Below, one piece after another: positions 1 through 9,888 of a stretch of 64,000 nt of DNA. The DNA comes from Methanosarcina acetivorans C2A. GTDB taxonomy: Archaea > Halobacteriota > Methanosarcinia > Methanosarcinales > Methanosarcinaceae. The translations under genes were made by a program, and so were the position numbers. Below the pieces are notes generated by a model, which worked only from the letters and a program-made list of their open reading frames with translations, had not been told where the DNA came from and did not search any database. The first letter of the stretch is position 1. Each line of letters opens with the position of its first letter. The stretch spans positions 1,178,001-1,242,000 of the forward strand of contig NC_003552.1 of assembly GCF_000007345.1 (NCBI RefSeq), read 5' to 3'.

Positions 1-382
1 CTGTACCAGAACCAATGATTGCACTTTCATTGTCCACGCTTCCTTATATGTTTTGAAAAGTTAAAAGATTTTTTGTTTCACCCAGCACCCTTAGACTTGA
101 TAAACCTTATTTTATCTCCAGTGGAAAAGTGAGATTTAGAAATCCGTAATCATCGTCTGTCTCTGATCCCTCTCCCTCAGTCTTGAAACCGTCAGTTGAG
201 CTGATAGCTATCGAATATGTTCGCAGCAGTAACCATCTTATTGCCTGGTTGAGGATCTAATCAATCCTATTACATGCTCTTTTATTGGAGACAGTACGAA
301 TCGGAAAACAATAGAAATCATCAAAGAGACGAATAGTCAGACTAAACATCAAGTACTGCATTATAAGAGGTAATGGGGGATT
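1..382. other. No gene seen; upstream region
   Basis: I see no convincing coding frame, RNA gene or repeat here. The sequence leads up to the CDGSH protein gene, whose ribosome-binding GGGG/GAGG-type stretches lie just before its start. Confidence 0.4.
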
Positions 383-1108
383 ATGATAATGGCAGCCAAT
401 GAAAAAGAAATGAGGATTAAGATAGTCAAAGACGGACCGTATCGGGTTACAGGTGGAGTGCCGCTTTTGGAACAGGTAATTGTTACCGATGACGCCGGCC
501 ACACCAGGGAATTAATTGATATAAAGGAATACCCCCGGCGGGAATCCTATATTTTATGCCGCTGTGGCTCATCCGAAAACAAGCCCTTCTGTGATGGGAC
601 CCACAGCAAGATCGGTTTTGACGGTAGCGAAACAGCCAGCAGAAAGCCTTACATGGAAAAAGCGGAAACGGTTGAAGGTCCTGATCTAAAGCTCACCGAT
701 GCCCCCGAGCTCTGTGATCATTCCCGTTTCTGCCAGCGGTCTGGCGGAATAAGGGATCTTATACAAAAATCAGATGACCCGGAAGCCAGACAAACCGCCA
801 TAGAGGAAGCCATGATCTGCCCGTCGGGACGGCTGGTCCTGTGGGACAAGAAGACAGGCAAACCCTTTGAAAAAGAATTTGAACCATCTATTGTACTGGT
901 TCACGACAAACAAAAAAATTGTGAAGGCCCCCTCTGGGTTCGAGGTGGTATCCCCATTGAATCTGCAGATGGCAGCATGTACGAATCCCGAAACAGAGTT
1001 ACCCTCTGCCGCTGCGGGAAGTCAGAGAACAAGCCCTACTGTGACGGCAGCCACTGGATGAACAGTCAGCAGAAGCTCGAGTTCAGGAAGAAGTGGGGCC
1101 TGGAATGA
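383..1108 (+). CDS. Double CDGSH-type iron-sulfur protein
   Basis: The 241-residue protein has two CDGSH (mitoNEET-type) motifs. The first has C59, C61, C70 and H74, and the second, at the C-terminus, has C209, C211, C220 and H224. Each three-Cys, one-His set is expected to hold a redox-active [2Fe-2S] cluster. Between them (about residues 110-150) is a cysteine-bearing stretch resembling the divergent mono-cluster 4Fe-4S domain often found in these proteins. No signal peptide or membrane segment is seen, so it should be cytosolic. The family is linked to electron transfer or iron-sulfur handling, but no substrate can be named. Three ATG codons lie close together at the start (383, 389 and nearby); the first is used. 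It stands alone, with no operon partner. Confidence 0.85.
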   Translation: MIMAANEKEMRIKIVKDGPYRVTGGVPLLEQVIVTDDAGHTRELIDIKEYPRRESYILCRCGSSENKPFCDGTHSKIGFDGSETASRKPYMEKAETVEGPDLKLTDAPELCDHSRFCQRSGGIRDLIQKSDDPEARQTAIEEAMICPSGRLVLWDKKTGKPFEKEFEPSIVLVHDKQKNCEGPLWVRGGIPIESADGSMYESRNRVTLCRCGKSENKPYCDGSHWMNSQQKLEFRKKWGLE

Positions 1109-1198
1109 GTGAGTTCCTTGATTCATAGAGATTCTTAACTTGTTGAAATAGTAGTCTCGCGTAACATTCAGGCAATCCAGAAGCCAATATGAAAGCAA

Positions 1199-1429
1199 TC
1201 AATGGGCTATTCCGCGATAAAAAATAGAGAATTCGAGGGTATCCTTCTTTATTTCAATATATCCTCGAACTCCTTCTGGATCTACAAATGCTGCCAAAGT
1301 CTCATCAGCCTGCAGCAAGCTCAGAGGAATATTTTCGTTTGCCAGCAGGCGCATCAGTCTACTTACTGATAAATCTCTACAAGAGAAACCCTTTCTGTCC
1401 TGAGTAAATCGCTCGCATACATCAGACAT
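1199..1429 (-). CDS. Small hypothetical protein
   Basis: A 76-residue frame with plausible composition (mixed helix-forming start, then charged strand-like end). I do not recognise a family. It lies convergent to the CDGSH gene with no obvious Shine-Dalgarno sequence. It may be real or a chance frame. Confidence 0.3.
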   Translation of the reverse strand: MSDVCERFTQDRKGFSCRDLSVSRLMRLLANENIPLSLLQADETLAAFVDPEGVRGYIEIKKDTLEFSIFYRGIAH

Positions 1430-1873
1430 GCTTGAGTATCATTATGGGCCAGGCCGGGATAGTTCCGGAGGATCTCCGACTCAGTCCTCATGAGCTAGCA
1501 GGTCGATAATAAACTCTACTGCAAGGCGTGTACCTTTGATAATATGCTTGCCTGTAAGGACTGCGGGGTCGATAACATATGTTTTCTCCAGTTCATAGAT
1601 CTCTACAATGCTTTTTTTATACACAAATTGATTCAGTTAAGATTCTGCCAGGCAGTGTGCCAATTTTCTGTAAAATTCCAAATTTTAAGAGGTTTTTGAG
1701 TCAAGAATTCGAAATCAATAGATTAGTTTCACGTACAGTATCCAAAAATTTGACATTGAATTTACAGCAAATTCGCGACACCGCCAAAATAACAGAAAGT
1801 GGGTTAATGACTCTATGAATACTTTTTTAAGGCAGAATTTTAATTTGAGAACCTCTTAGAGGTGAAGTAGATT
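1430..1873. other. No gene seen
   Basis: A 79-codon frame at 1579-1818 has no recognisable content and looks accidental. The end of this stretch, before 1874, becomes AT-rich and carries a GAGGTG-like ribosome site at about 1859-1864 for the next gene. Confidence 0.4.
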
Positions 1874-2614
1874 ATGGAAAAAGAAAATGATGAAAATATA
1901 ACTAAGAAATTAAGTCTAAAAAAGGTGCTATTCAATAGTTTATTTGTTTCTTTATCAATTTTAGTATTAGGATTTGTTATAAATTATAAATATGCAGTAG
2001 GATATATATTTATTCTTGTTATTCACGAATTAGGTCATTATATTATAGCAAAATTTTTAAAAGTAAGTGTTGCTTTTGGAGGATTCACTCCTGTTGGAGC
2101 ATATATAATTCATGAAAATCCTAAAAATTGTAAAGAAAATGCACTTATTGCAATGGGAGGGCCGTTATTTGGAGGCCTACTTGGGCTCATTTACTACATA
2201 GTTTATTATGTTACAGGGAATAATACATTTTTAGTATTAACTTTTACTTCAATAATACTAAATTTAGGTAATCTAATACCTGTAAGCCCTCTTGATGGTG
2301 GTCAGATAGCTGAAGCAATCTCTCCTACTCTATGCTATATCGGATTTCCAGTTTTAATATATTTGTTTATATTATTAAATAGTTTAAAAAGTAAGATACT
2401 ATTGCTTTTTATTATAGTAGCAGGTATTTATCAAACATATTATTTTACTATGAAATACAAAACTGATCCTTATTACAAGCTGGATAAACCCAGTAAAATA
2501 AAGTTTATATTTATATATAGTATATTGGTTTTATCTTTAACAATTAGTGCAATATATCTTTATAATTCGTTTGATTTTAAAGATATATTCCATAGCATTG
2601 CCAGATTTAAATAA
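1874..2614 (+). CDS. Site-2 protease family (M50) membrane metalloprotease
   Basis: The 246-residue hydrophobic protein has the zinc-binding HELGH motif at about residues 51-55, inside a transmembrane helix. A downstream segment ending PLDGGQ (about 137-143) matches the third zinc ligand region of M50 proteases. Four to six further membrane helices are visible. The family cuts substrates within the membrane, but the substrate here is unknown. The gene is markedly more AT-rich than its neighbours, which suggests separate ancestry or transfer. It has no operon partner. Confidence 0.8.
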   Translation: MEKENDENITKKLSLKKVLFNSLFVSLSILVLGFVINYKYAVGYIFILVIHELGHYIIAKFLKVSVAFGGFTPVGAYIIHENPKNCKENALIAMGGPLFGGLLGLIYYIVYYVTGNNTFLVLTFTSIILNLGNLIPVSPLDGGQIAEAISPTLCYIGFPVLIYLFILLNSLKSKILLLFIIVAGIYQTYYFTMKYKTDPYYKLDKPSKIKFIFIYSILVLSLTISAIYLYNSFDFKDIFHSIARFK

Positions 2615-2734
2615 TTATATATCATTAAAAATTATGTATGGATCAGATTATCGGTAATTTATTATTAAATTTCAACATAATATTAAAACATAGCCGTATA
2701 TTTGATAGTTATACCAAAAGGAAACGAATAATAA

Positions 2735-3283
2735 TTACCTCTTTTCAAGAAATTCTATGAACGAATCTAAATTATGCTCTTTCATTTCAATACAAAAATC
2801 ATTATTTTTGTCTATGTTTTTATACTGTTCGTACAAGGCATTTAGTCGACTATGCATTGTCGAGTTTACCGATTCATACCACTGCGCATAATCCTGAATT
2901 ATGTTAACGGACATAGGGCACAATAACAACGTTAAACCGAATCCTGCTTCCTCATCCGGAATAATTACAAAAGGAAAACTTCTACATGCTTCCGGCCTAT
3001 TATCGTATATTCTGCATTTCGAATTTATCAATAATGGACAATTCCCGACGATCGCTTTATAACATCCTTCCAACTCTGACTTTACCGCATTCGATTTTAA
3101 TATATTCGCACTTTCCTTATCTACATTTTTTAAGATTCTCTCATATTCTTTTCTACGAAAATCAATAATATGAGTTTTGCAGCAACTCGCATTGCATGAT
3201 TCAGGACAGCTATAATGTTCAAGTATGCTTTGAGTTTTTGAGATTAACCAGTCGTGTTTTTTAAAACGTTGTCTTCTATCCAT
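2735..3283 (-). CDS. YkgJ-type zinc/iron cysteine-cluster protein
   Basis: About 182 residues. It has the cysteine pattern of the YkgJ/CxxCxxCC family: CxESCNASCC near the N-terminus, then a Cys within a small-residue loop, then CRIYDNRPEACRSFP. The family is thought to bind zinc or iron-sulfur, but its function is not established. The ATG at 3283 is preferred because a GGGTGA ribosome site lies about five bases upstream; the frame stays open 18 codons further, to 3337. The C-terminal third is charged and may be helical. Confidence 0.75.
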   Translation of the reverse strand: MDRRQRFKKHDWLISKTQSILEHYSCPESCNASCCKTHIIDFRRKEYERILKNVDKESANILKSNAVKSELEGCYKAIVGNCPLLINSKCRIYDNRPEACRSFPFVIIPDEEAGFGLTLLLCPMSVNIIQDYAQWYESVNSTMHSRLNALYEQYKNIDKNNDFCIEMKEHNLDSFIEFLEKR

Positions 3284-3615
3284 AGCATTCACCCGATTGA
3301 AAGAAAAAAGAGATGCTAAGTTTATAATTGCTATCAATTGCCCTATATTATGAGGACTTTAGATGCCGATAAAAACTTATTTATCCCAAAATTATTTCCC
3401 ATTTCCTATTTGCCTGTAAAAGTGCCTATTGTTCAAGGCTGACGCAGTCGAATACTTTGTAAAGCCTGTACGACTTCATAATTAAAGATATAACGCAGCT
3501 GTTTTTAACCATTTGTAGAGGCTTTTACTCCTTTCTTCTTCGTTCACACGAAGTTTCCCCCAGGGAAAAGTAAGGCAGTTTATCTAATTTCAGGACAATT
3601 GAGGTTTTGAGCAAG

Positions 3616-4470
3616 ATGCTAATCGATCAAATTCCAATTGGTAAGTTTTCCTTTATGACTCGTCTCTCCCGGAAAGCTCTCAGGCTCTACGACAGGAAGG
3701 GGCTGCTCGTTCCGGAAATAAAAGATTCCTTTACAGGTTACCGTTATTACACGGTTCCTCAGATCGAGCAGGGAATGAAGATCAAGACCTTTACTTTCCT
3801 GGGATTTTCCCTTGAGGAAATTTCCACGCTTCTGGACGCAGAAAGCAAAGGAAATTCCGAGTTTATTGAGACCTGTTTCAGGAAGAGGCTTGAGGAGGTC
3901 CGGCTGGAGGCTGTGCAGCTGCAGAGGATTGAGAGCATTTTGCAGGGCGCCTGCAAACATAGTGGAAAAGTTATGGAGATATTCAAAATGTCAGTTACAG
4001 AACCCGTAATTAAAGAGATTCCAGAGCTTCGAGTCCTGGGCAAGCGTGAAAAAGGAACTTTTGTAGTAACCATAGGAAAGCTAATAAATGAAATCTGTGC
4101 ATGCGTCAGCAGTCCTGAAAACCAGCGTAACCGCGTAAAAACTACAGGCCCTATAATGTTCCTCTGCCACGATGAGGAATACAAAGAAACAGGTGCGGAC
4201 ATAGAGATCACACTTCCGGTCTCAGGCAGGGTCTCAGTTGAAGACCCAAAAATGGAGATAAAGACACTGCCGGCTATGAAGGCCATTTCAGTTATCTATC
4301 GAGGCCCGTACCATGAAGTTGAAGTAGCATACAACAGGATTTTCTCCTTTGCAGAGGAAAATAGCCTGGAAACAATTCTGCCAAGCAGGGAATTATATTT
4401 TAATGACCCTGCTGAAGTCCCGGAAGAAGAACTAATGACTGAAGTCCAGGTTCAGTTCAGAGAGAGGTAA
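3616..4470 (+). CDS. MerR-family regulator with GyrI-like effector domain
   Basis: The N-terminal 70 residues form a MerR winged helix (SRKALRLYDRKGLL, then a TGYRYY wing), followed by a dimerisation helix. The C-terminal part (about residues 130-284) resembles the GyrI/BmrR ligand-binding domain, with the usual strand around YRGPYHEV. This is the layout of BmrR-type multidrug-sensing activators, so the ligand is probably a small hydrophobic or cationic compound. The ATG at 3616 is chosen, with TTG at 3607 as an alternative; GAGG at 3601-3604 could serve either. No transporter gene is adjacent, so the target is unknown. Confidence 0.85.
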   Translation: MLIDQIPIGKFSFMTRLSRKALRLYDRKGLLVPEIKDSFTGYRYYTVPQIEQGMKIKTFTFLGFSLEEISTLLDAESKGNSEFIETCFRKRLEEVRLEAVQLQRIESILQGACKHSGKVMEIFKMSVTEPVIKEIPELRVLGKREKGTFVVTIGKLINEICACVSSPENQRNRVKTTGPIMFLCHDEEYKETGADIEITLPVSGRVSVEDPKMEIKTLPAMKAISVIYRGPYHEVEVAYNRIFSFAEENSLETILPSRELYFNDPAEVPEEELMTEVQVQFRER

Positions 4471-4511
4471 TTCTTCTGCAGTATATTTCCTGTATTGCGT
4501 AGTTTTCGTAC

Positions 4512-4545
4512 AGCTCCGGAATTCTGGAGCAGTTTTCTTTTTTGT
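4512..4545 (+). terminator. Hairpin plus T-run after MerR gene
   Basis: GCTCC pairs with GGAGC around GGAATTCT and is followed by TTTTCTTTTTTG. It lies 40 bases after the regulator stop codon. Confidence 0.55.
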
Positions 4546-4613
4546 CTAATCAGTGCAGATGAGATTAGAAAAAATTCTCTATTTCAATCCCGGATTAAGT
4601 AATTTCCAGTATT

Positions 4614-5333
4614 TCAATCTCGGATTACGTAATTTCCAGTCGCCAATAATTCATCTACTGTTACAAAATTAAACCCCTTTTGCTGTAATTCCGGGATCGC
4701 TCTGTCTAAAGCCGATACAATCCCGAAATTTGCGTCGTGGGTTCCACTGTGTCCATCATGACATAAAATAATAGATCCGTTTTCAGTGTTTCTCATTATG
4801 TTGTTGTAAATCTCTACTGGTCCGTATTTGTATTTGAGCGCTCCGTCAAGAATAATACCATGTTCGGTAGAACTATCTGCTGAGCGACAGCTCCATAAAA
4901 TGATTTTTAGATCAAACGCCTTTGCTATATTATTTACTCTATCGTCAACACTTCCATATGGAGGTCGAAAGTACACAGGGGTTTTTCCGATCAAATCAGT
5001 GATTATATTTTTGGTTCTGGCCAATTCTTTGTTAAGGATTTCTTCATCAGCAAGTTCTGGAAGAGCTCGATGATCATAAGAATGAACGGCTATGAGATGG
5101 CCTTCGCCATTTGAACGTTTGACAACTTCACTGCCCGTTATGTATTTTCCATCATGATTTTGAGCAGCAATGTTTTTCTCAATACAGCAGCCAAGACAAA
5201 AAAATGTAGCTTTAACTCCATACTTTCGAAGTAAATCAAGAATACACGGAGTTACTCTGCCAGGACCGTCATCAAAGGTCAGAGCAATATTAGGGCTGTC
5301 AGGATTGCCTTTTACAATTATTTTGTTTGACAT
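4614..5333 (-). CDS. Polysaccharide deacetylase (NodB domain)
   Basis: The 239-residue protein has all the NodB/CE4 motifs in order: TFDDGPG (about 17-23, catalytic and metal Asp), HSYDH (metal His pair), RPPYGSVDD, and a late LCHDGHSG. The family removes N- or O-acetyl groups from sugars using a divalent metal. No signal peptide or membrane anchor is visible, so it may act inside the cell or on lipid-linked glycans. The start at 5333 places the NodB motif close to the N-terminus, as in short archaeal members. It has no sugar-biosynthesis neighbours. Confidence 0.88.
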   Translation of the reverse strand: MSNKIIVKGNPDSPNIALTFDDGPGRVTPCILDLLRKYGVKATFFCLGCCIEKNIAAQNHDGKYITGSEVVKRSNGEGHLIAVHSYDHRALPELADEEILNKELARTKNIITDLIGKTPVYFRPPYGSVDDRVNNIAKAFDLKIILWSCRSADSSTEHGIILDGALKYKYGPVEIYNNIMRNTENGSIILCHDGHSGTHDANFGIVSALDRAIPELQQKGFNFVTVDELLATGNYVIRD

Positions 5334-5369
5334 CGTAAATACCTGTGTAAGTTCTTGCTTGACTTTCCT

Positions 5370-5450
5370 TCCTTTTTGCCAGCAGCCTTCTGATATCTGC
5401 TCACTTCGTGAGTATGCGGACGCGGAGAGAATTTTTTAGAGGTTTGTATA
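5370..5450 (+). repeat. Dispersed hairpin repeat, copy 1
   Basis: One of four related ~80-base sequences in the window (also 8111-8200, 21151-21235, 24725-24810). The shared core includes ATATCTGC, then CTCACTTCGTGAG (a CTCAC/GTGAG hairpin), then a GGAG...AAGTTTT-like tail. All copies are intergenic and have the same orientation. Confidence 0.65.
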
Positions 5451-5745
5451 CTCTCCAGGGGTTGGAAGAAATTTTCCCTCCAGCACGATACCCTCTGCAC
5501 GGACTGCACGACCGTAAGTTTACTTGCCGAAAACGAGATTGAGCGCATCTACCAGCTTAACTGGCATCGAACTCTGCGGCGAAGAAGAAGTCCCCCTCTT
5601 CCCTCGGAGCGGTTTTTTCCGGTTTTGTCATTCAACAGTGCACGATGCACATTTCCCTCTGACATAACAATATCCTTTCAATTTGTTGCACAGATTCTTT
5701 TGCGCTCCCCTCTCTTTCTGCTTCTGTTGAAAATTATTTATTGAC

Positions 5746-6234
5746 TTATTTGCTCACTGGTATGCGTTTCCATAGATCTGCAAGGGAGATAGTATCCAAG
5801 AACGCCACTACCTTTACAATACGTCCGTTTTTCATGGTCATGTACCAGGAATAAGTGTTGTTGTATGGTTTGCCGTCTTTGGCTGTGGCCTTTCCATCCC
5901 ATAGGGCAATTACCATGTCTCCATCGGCATAAATGCCTCTCACTCTGGGCACTATTTTCACGCTTAATCGTTCGTTGAGCGGTGTTATGACTTCTTCCAG
6001 GAACTGCTTGCGGTTGGTGTAGGTCTTGGAAACAGGACTACTACCGATAATCGTCCATTCCATATCATCAGCCAGCAGGTCGAAAACGTCGCCAGTACCA
6101 TTTGCCCATTTGGTAAAGCCTTCGTGCACTATTTCTTTATTCTTGTCCTCGTCGGATTGTGTTTGAGCCATCATCTTATTCTTCCTGTTGGATTGTGTTT
6201 GAGCTGCCATTATGTCTGTCGTGGTCGCGATCAT
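5746..6234 (-). CDS. SnoaL/NTF2-like protein
   Basis: A 162-residue protein. About 130 residues match the SnoaL/ketosteroid-isomerase fold: a helical start (KEIVHEGFTKWANG), DMEWTIIGSSP, and the strand ending DGKPYNNTYSWYMTMKNGRI typical of polyketide-cyclase-like members. Function cannot be set from the fold. The N-terminus has a doubled Met-Ala-Gln-Thr-Gln-Ser stretch, apparently from a small duplication, so the original start may be the second copy. The gene looks bacterial in origin, like its neighbours to 8.9 kb. Confidence 0.75.
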   Translation of the reverse strand: MIATTTDIMAAQTQSNRKNKMMAQTQSDEDKNKEIVHEGFTKWANGTGDVFDLLADDMEWTIIGSSPVSKTYTNRKQFLEEVITPLNERLSVKIVPRVRGIYADGDMVIALWDGKATAKDGKPYNNTYSWYMTMKNGRIVKVVAFLDTISLADLWKRIPVSK

Positions 6235-6245
6235 GGGTCAAAAGT

Positions 6246-6281
6246 CAGATATACTGTCAGATATACTGTCAGATATACCGT
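6246..6281. repeat. Three tandem 12-base units
   Basis: AGATATACTGTC occurs twice, followed by a third copy with two changes, directly upstream of the SnoaL-like gene. Confidence 0.8.
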
Positions 6282-6347
6282 AAATAGGCGTTTAGCGCGT
6301 TTGATGGCGATGCGAAAGTGGCCTAACAGTAGTATCGTTACATATCG

Positions 6348-6843
6348 TCACATCGCAGATTCACGAAGAAAGTTCTTGATTTTCGAATCCAGATATAGGG
6401 CGATAGCAAGAGCATCAGGGTTTCCGTAAGGGTCCAGGAGACTGACCATCTTATCATATGGCAAATTCACGCCGTCTAGCCCCTCATCCCCCGAAATTGT
6501 GACCGGAGCATAAGATCCAGTGTCGGGGATATGCTTTGCCATTTCTTTCATGATAAGCGGATTGCCGATCAAAAAGCGCACGATTTTCGGCGTGTCGAGC
6601 TCAGTCTCCTTACGCAGAATTTCGCCGTGATCGAGTTTCATGAACATCGCCATCTTCGTCCTGCCGAGACCCCCTGTGGACCGTACTTTCCAGTTCGGCA
6701 AAGGTCCTTACGCTTTGAGTTGCCTTCACGAACTCGACCATATCCGGATGCCCAATAGCCTCTTCGAGCGCTGTCACGACTAACTCGAAAGGCTTGGAAG
6801 ATGTCACGCTAAGCCGTTCAATCTCTACCTTTCTGATCCTCAC
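6348..6843 (-). pseudogene. DUF302-domain protein, frameshifted
   Basis: Two overlapping minus-strand frames make up one protein. The first (from 6843) holds the start of a DUF302-like domain, with SSKPFELVVTALEEAIGHPD. The second (to 6348) continues with KMAMFMKLDHGEILRK and the terminal ALYLDSKIKNFL. The reading frame changes near 6670-6690. DUF302 proteins are small and of unknown function, with bacterial homologues. The gene lies 30 bases downstream of an alpha/beta hydrolase on the same strand, so the two may have been acquired together. Confidence 0.7.
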
Positions 6844-6874
6844 GTTGTTTTCCTTTCCACTTTATTATCCGACC

Positions 6875-7696
6875 TTACGCTTTGAAAAAAGCTAGCAGGT
6901 CCTCGTTGACTTGGTCCTTATGAGTTGTGCACATACCGTGAGGTGCACCTTTGTAGACTTTCAGCGTGGCGTCCTTGACAAGCTTGGATGAGAGCATGGC
7001 TGAGGCGCCGATCGGCACAATCTGATCGTCATCGCCATGCAGGATCAGAGTCGGAACATCGAATTTTTTGAGATCCTCCGTCAGATCCGTTTCGGAAAAA
7101 GCTTTGATGCAAAAGTATGAGGCCGGAAATCCGGCCATCAGCCCCTGGAGCCAGAATGAATCACGCACGCCTTCCGAGATTTTGGCGCCCGGCCTGTTGT
7201 AGCCGTAGAACGGCAGGCTGAGATCCTTCCAGTACTGCGAACGATCGGCTTTGACGCTTGCACGAATCTGGTCGAACACTTCGATCGGAGTGCCTGCCGG
7301 ATTAGCTGGTGTCTTGAGCATCAGCGGAGGCACAGCGCCGATCAACACAGCTTTGGCCACACGATCTGTGCCGTAGCGACCAATATAGCGGGTGACTTCA
7401 CCGCCTCCCGTTGAGTGTCCAACAAGGATTGCATCCTTCAGGTTGAGCGTTTCAATAAGCTCCGCGAGGTCGTCTGCATATGTATCCATGTCGTTACCGT
7501 TCCACGGTTGGCTCGAACGCCCGTGACCACGGCGATCGTGGGCGATGCATCGATATCCTCGGGAAGCCAGAAAGAACATCTGGTCTTCAAAAGCATCCGA
7601 ATTCAGCGGCCATCCGTGGCTGAAGACCACCGGCTGTCCACTGCCCCAGTCCTTATAATAGATTCTCGTACCGTCTTTAGTCGTAATCGCGGTCAT
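6875..7696 (-). CDS. Alpha/beta hydrolase, non-heme chloroperoxidase-like
   Basis: The 273-residue protein is a full-length alpha/beta hydrolase of the cofactor-free haloperoxidase/esterase group. The oxyanion region is FSHGWPL (about 30-36), the nucleophile elbow is GHSTGG (Ser near residue 95), the acid is in [12 protein letters not shown] (about 220-231), and the catalytic His is in GAPHGM (near 253). Members hydrolyse esters and show perhydrolase activity in vitro. The true substrate is unknown. It is bacterial-like and heads the gene pair with the broken DUF302 gene. Confidence 0.88.
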   Translation of the reverse strand: MTAITTKDGTRIYYKDWGSGQPVVFSHGWPLNSDAFEDQMFFLASRGYRCIAHDRRGHGRSSQPWNGNDMDTYADDLAELIETLNLKDAILVGHSTGGGEVTRYIGRYGTDRVAKAVLIGAVPPLMLKTPANPAGTPIEVFDQIRASVKADRSQYWKDLSLPFYGYNRPGAKISEGVRDSFWLQGLMAGFPASYFCIKAFSETDLTEDLKKFDVPTLILHGDDDQIVPIGASAMLSSKLVKDATLKVYKGAPHGMCTTHKDQVNEDLLAFFKA

Positions 7697-8238
7697 GAAA
7701 CGATATCTGTCACCAAATCATATAATATCTCAAGAATAACTTCTTCTTAATATTAATAGTCTTTAAAAAAACTGGGCAAATCTGTCACTGAAATGCGAGT
7801 TTTCTTTTAAATTTAATTCACAGCTTTGGTTTTTCGAACTAGTCTGGAGCTTCAGATCCGTTTCTGATTTCTGTACCTCAAAGTAAGCAAGGGCTTCAAT
7901 GCTACCCACCTACCATAGCTGCCAATGTTTCTACGATAGATAGATTTTGCAGCAGCTCCTGAGGCAGACTGTGCCGCTTCATTAAGTAGTCCGGACTGTT
8001 GTAAGAAACCCAAACTTTCTCCTGGCTATCTCCTCAAATAAGAACCTTCAAAGGAAGATTCTGCTAACAATGCACATATACCACACTTTTTATGGCAGCA
8101 ACGGATTCTACTTTTCTTCTTTCTTGTCAATGGCTGCCAGATATCTGCTTACTTCATGAGCATGTGGGCGTGGAGGGAAGTTTTCAGAGGAACTATATAA
8201 TGGCTTAGCTTAGTCAGAAGCTGTTTGCATGTCAGGAT
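7697..8238. other. Intergenic; holds dispersed repeat copy 2
   Basis: No coding frame is supported. Positions 8111-8200 are the second copy of the ~80-base dispersed repeat, with CTTACTTCATGAG in the hairpin position. Confidence 0.5.
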
Positions 8239-8870
8239 TCATTGCGAGGCAGCATCGACCTCTTTTAGGAAAGTGCACGCCGTTGCATTGAACTCGGCTG
8301 GCTTCTCCAGGTGAACGAAGTGGCGCGTATCGAACATGGCCACCTTCGCCCCGGGGATTTGCGAGGTGATCCAGGGCATCACCTCGGGCCCAAGGTGGCT
8401 TTCTTTTCCGCCGATGCAGAGCGTGGGCCTCTGGATCAGGGGTAGCACATCCCGGAAGTCTGCCTGCATCACGCTGAGCAGGAGTTTTGCCGCGGCACTG
8501 CGTGGCATTTTCAGACTGCCCTCAGTGACCCTGGCAATGTCGGCTTTCGGGAACTCCGGAGTGAACATGCTGGCCAGGAAATTACGTAGCATCTGCTCGC
8601 CTTCCCGTCCGGCGATGGTGGCAGCCAGGGCCAGAGCCTCGTCTCCGCCGCTCGATGCCCAGTACCGCCTGCACTCTGCCTCGGACCACACTCGGGTCGC
8701 CTTATTCCCGCGATCATCTCGTCGCAGAACACCAGCGCACGAATGCAGTCCTGCCCAAACAGGTCGATGAAGCTCCAAATTACGGTACAACCAGCCGAAT
8801 GACCGAGTAACACCGCATCGTGCAGTCCTAGATGATCGAAGAAGTCAAAGCAGTCTCCGGCAAACCGCAC
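8239..8870 (-). pseudogene. Alpha/beta hydrolase remnant, truncated and frameshifted
   Basis: The first frame, entered at about 8870, has the nucleophile elbow GHSAGC within a hydrolase core and runs to about IAGI. The second frame, overlapping from about 8720, carries the cap and C-terminal half with PTLCIGGKES and the final RHFVHLEKP containing the catalytic His. The first ~70 residues of a normal hydrolase are missing upstream, and the frame shifts near 8700-8720. It is not functional as read. Confidence 0.75.
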
Positions 8871-9000
8871 AGTACCCTGAAAGTCACTTTATGAAGAGTA
8901 AAATCAGTGAAGTACTGAAATTGGCTATTTCAGCCATTCGGAACTATATCCTATCGGAACTACTGATAATATGAGTTATCTAAAAATATGAGTTATCTAA

Positions 9001-9065
9001 AGCTCGGTCATTGTCTTAGGGTCAAGGGCATCGGGAATTTTCACTATATGAAACCAAACGCATGC
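9001..9065 (+). repeat. Cassette repeat R1 (3' part only)
   Basis: CTCGGTCATTGTCTTAGGG followed by GGGCATCGGGAA matches the end of the longer repeats at 12486-12768 and 13662-13925. It precedes the first cassette gene. Confidence 0.55.
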
Positions 9066-9125
9066 GACATCATGCCGCTAATTACTTAAGAATGGTTTCG
9101 TAGACTTATTTATCGTGGAGATGAA

Positions 9126-9881
9126 TTGATGAAATCCAGTAAATTAGAACAATACATAAGATATATAGAGTTAGATAGAGAAAAGGTACCCTCGTTTTCT
9201 GAATATCCGTTTAATTTGCCTGCGGTAAAAGATCTACAGTCACTATCATTTCATCCCAAAGTTACATTCATTATTGGAGAAAATGGTTCCGGGAAATCTA
9301 CAATTTTAGAATCGATAGCTGTTGCATATGGGTTTAATGCAGAAGGCGGAACAAAGAATTTTAATTTTACCTCCAGAGCAACACATTCTAAATTAAGTAG
9401 TTATATAAAAGTTGTTAAAGGTACCAAAAAACCCCGGACTGGTTTTTTCTTAAGGGCAGAAAGCTTTTATAATTTTGCTTCAAACGTTGATGACCTGGAT
9501 AATGAAGCATCTTTCGGGCCTCCCATAATTAATTCTTATGGTGGCCGTTCGTTACACGAACAATCTCATGGAGAATCGTTTTTCGCAGTATTTTTAAATA
9601 AATTTACCGGTGAAGGTATCTATATATTGGACGAGCCTGAAGCAGCGTTATCACCATCGCGGCAAATGTCTATGCTTACCAGAATGCATGACTTAGTAAA
9701 AGAAGGATCCCAGTTTATTATTGCAACGCATTCACCAATAATAATGGCATATCCCCAGGCCGTGATCTACCAAATTAAAGAAGGATTTGAACAAATAGGT
9801 TACAAAGAAACGGAACATTATCAGGTTACGCAGTCTTTTCTAAATAATACACAGAAGATGCTTAGCATCTTACTGGAATGA
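9126..9881 (+). CDS. AAA/ABC-type ATPase (COG3910-like)
   Basis: The 251-residue single-domain ATPase has a Walker A motif in GENGSGKST (about 53-61), a Walker B in YILDEPEAALSP (about 170-181) and a switch His in ATHSP (about 208). The stretch SHGESFF sits where ABC proteins carry the signature. It resembles stand-alone predicted ATPases related to the SMC/RecF and OLD groups. No membrane or nuclease domain is attached, so the role is unknown. Such proteins are sometimes defence or repair components. It is the first gene of the repeat-separated array and is more AT-rich than the repeats flanking it. Confidence 0.8.
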   Translation: MMKSSKLEQYIRYIELDREKVPSFSEYPFNLPAVKDLQSLSFHPKVTFIIGENGSGKSTILESIAVAYGFNAEGGTKNFNFTSRATHSKLSSYIKVVKGTKKPRTGFFLRAESFYNFASNVDDLDNEASFGPPIINSYGGRSLHEQSHGESFFAVFLNKFTGEGIYILDEPEAALSPSRQMSMLTRMHDLVKEGSQFIIATHSPIIMAYPQAVIYQIKEGFEQIGYKETEHYQVTQSFLNNTQKMLSILLE

Positions 9882-9888
9882 TAAGGGG

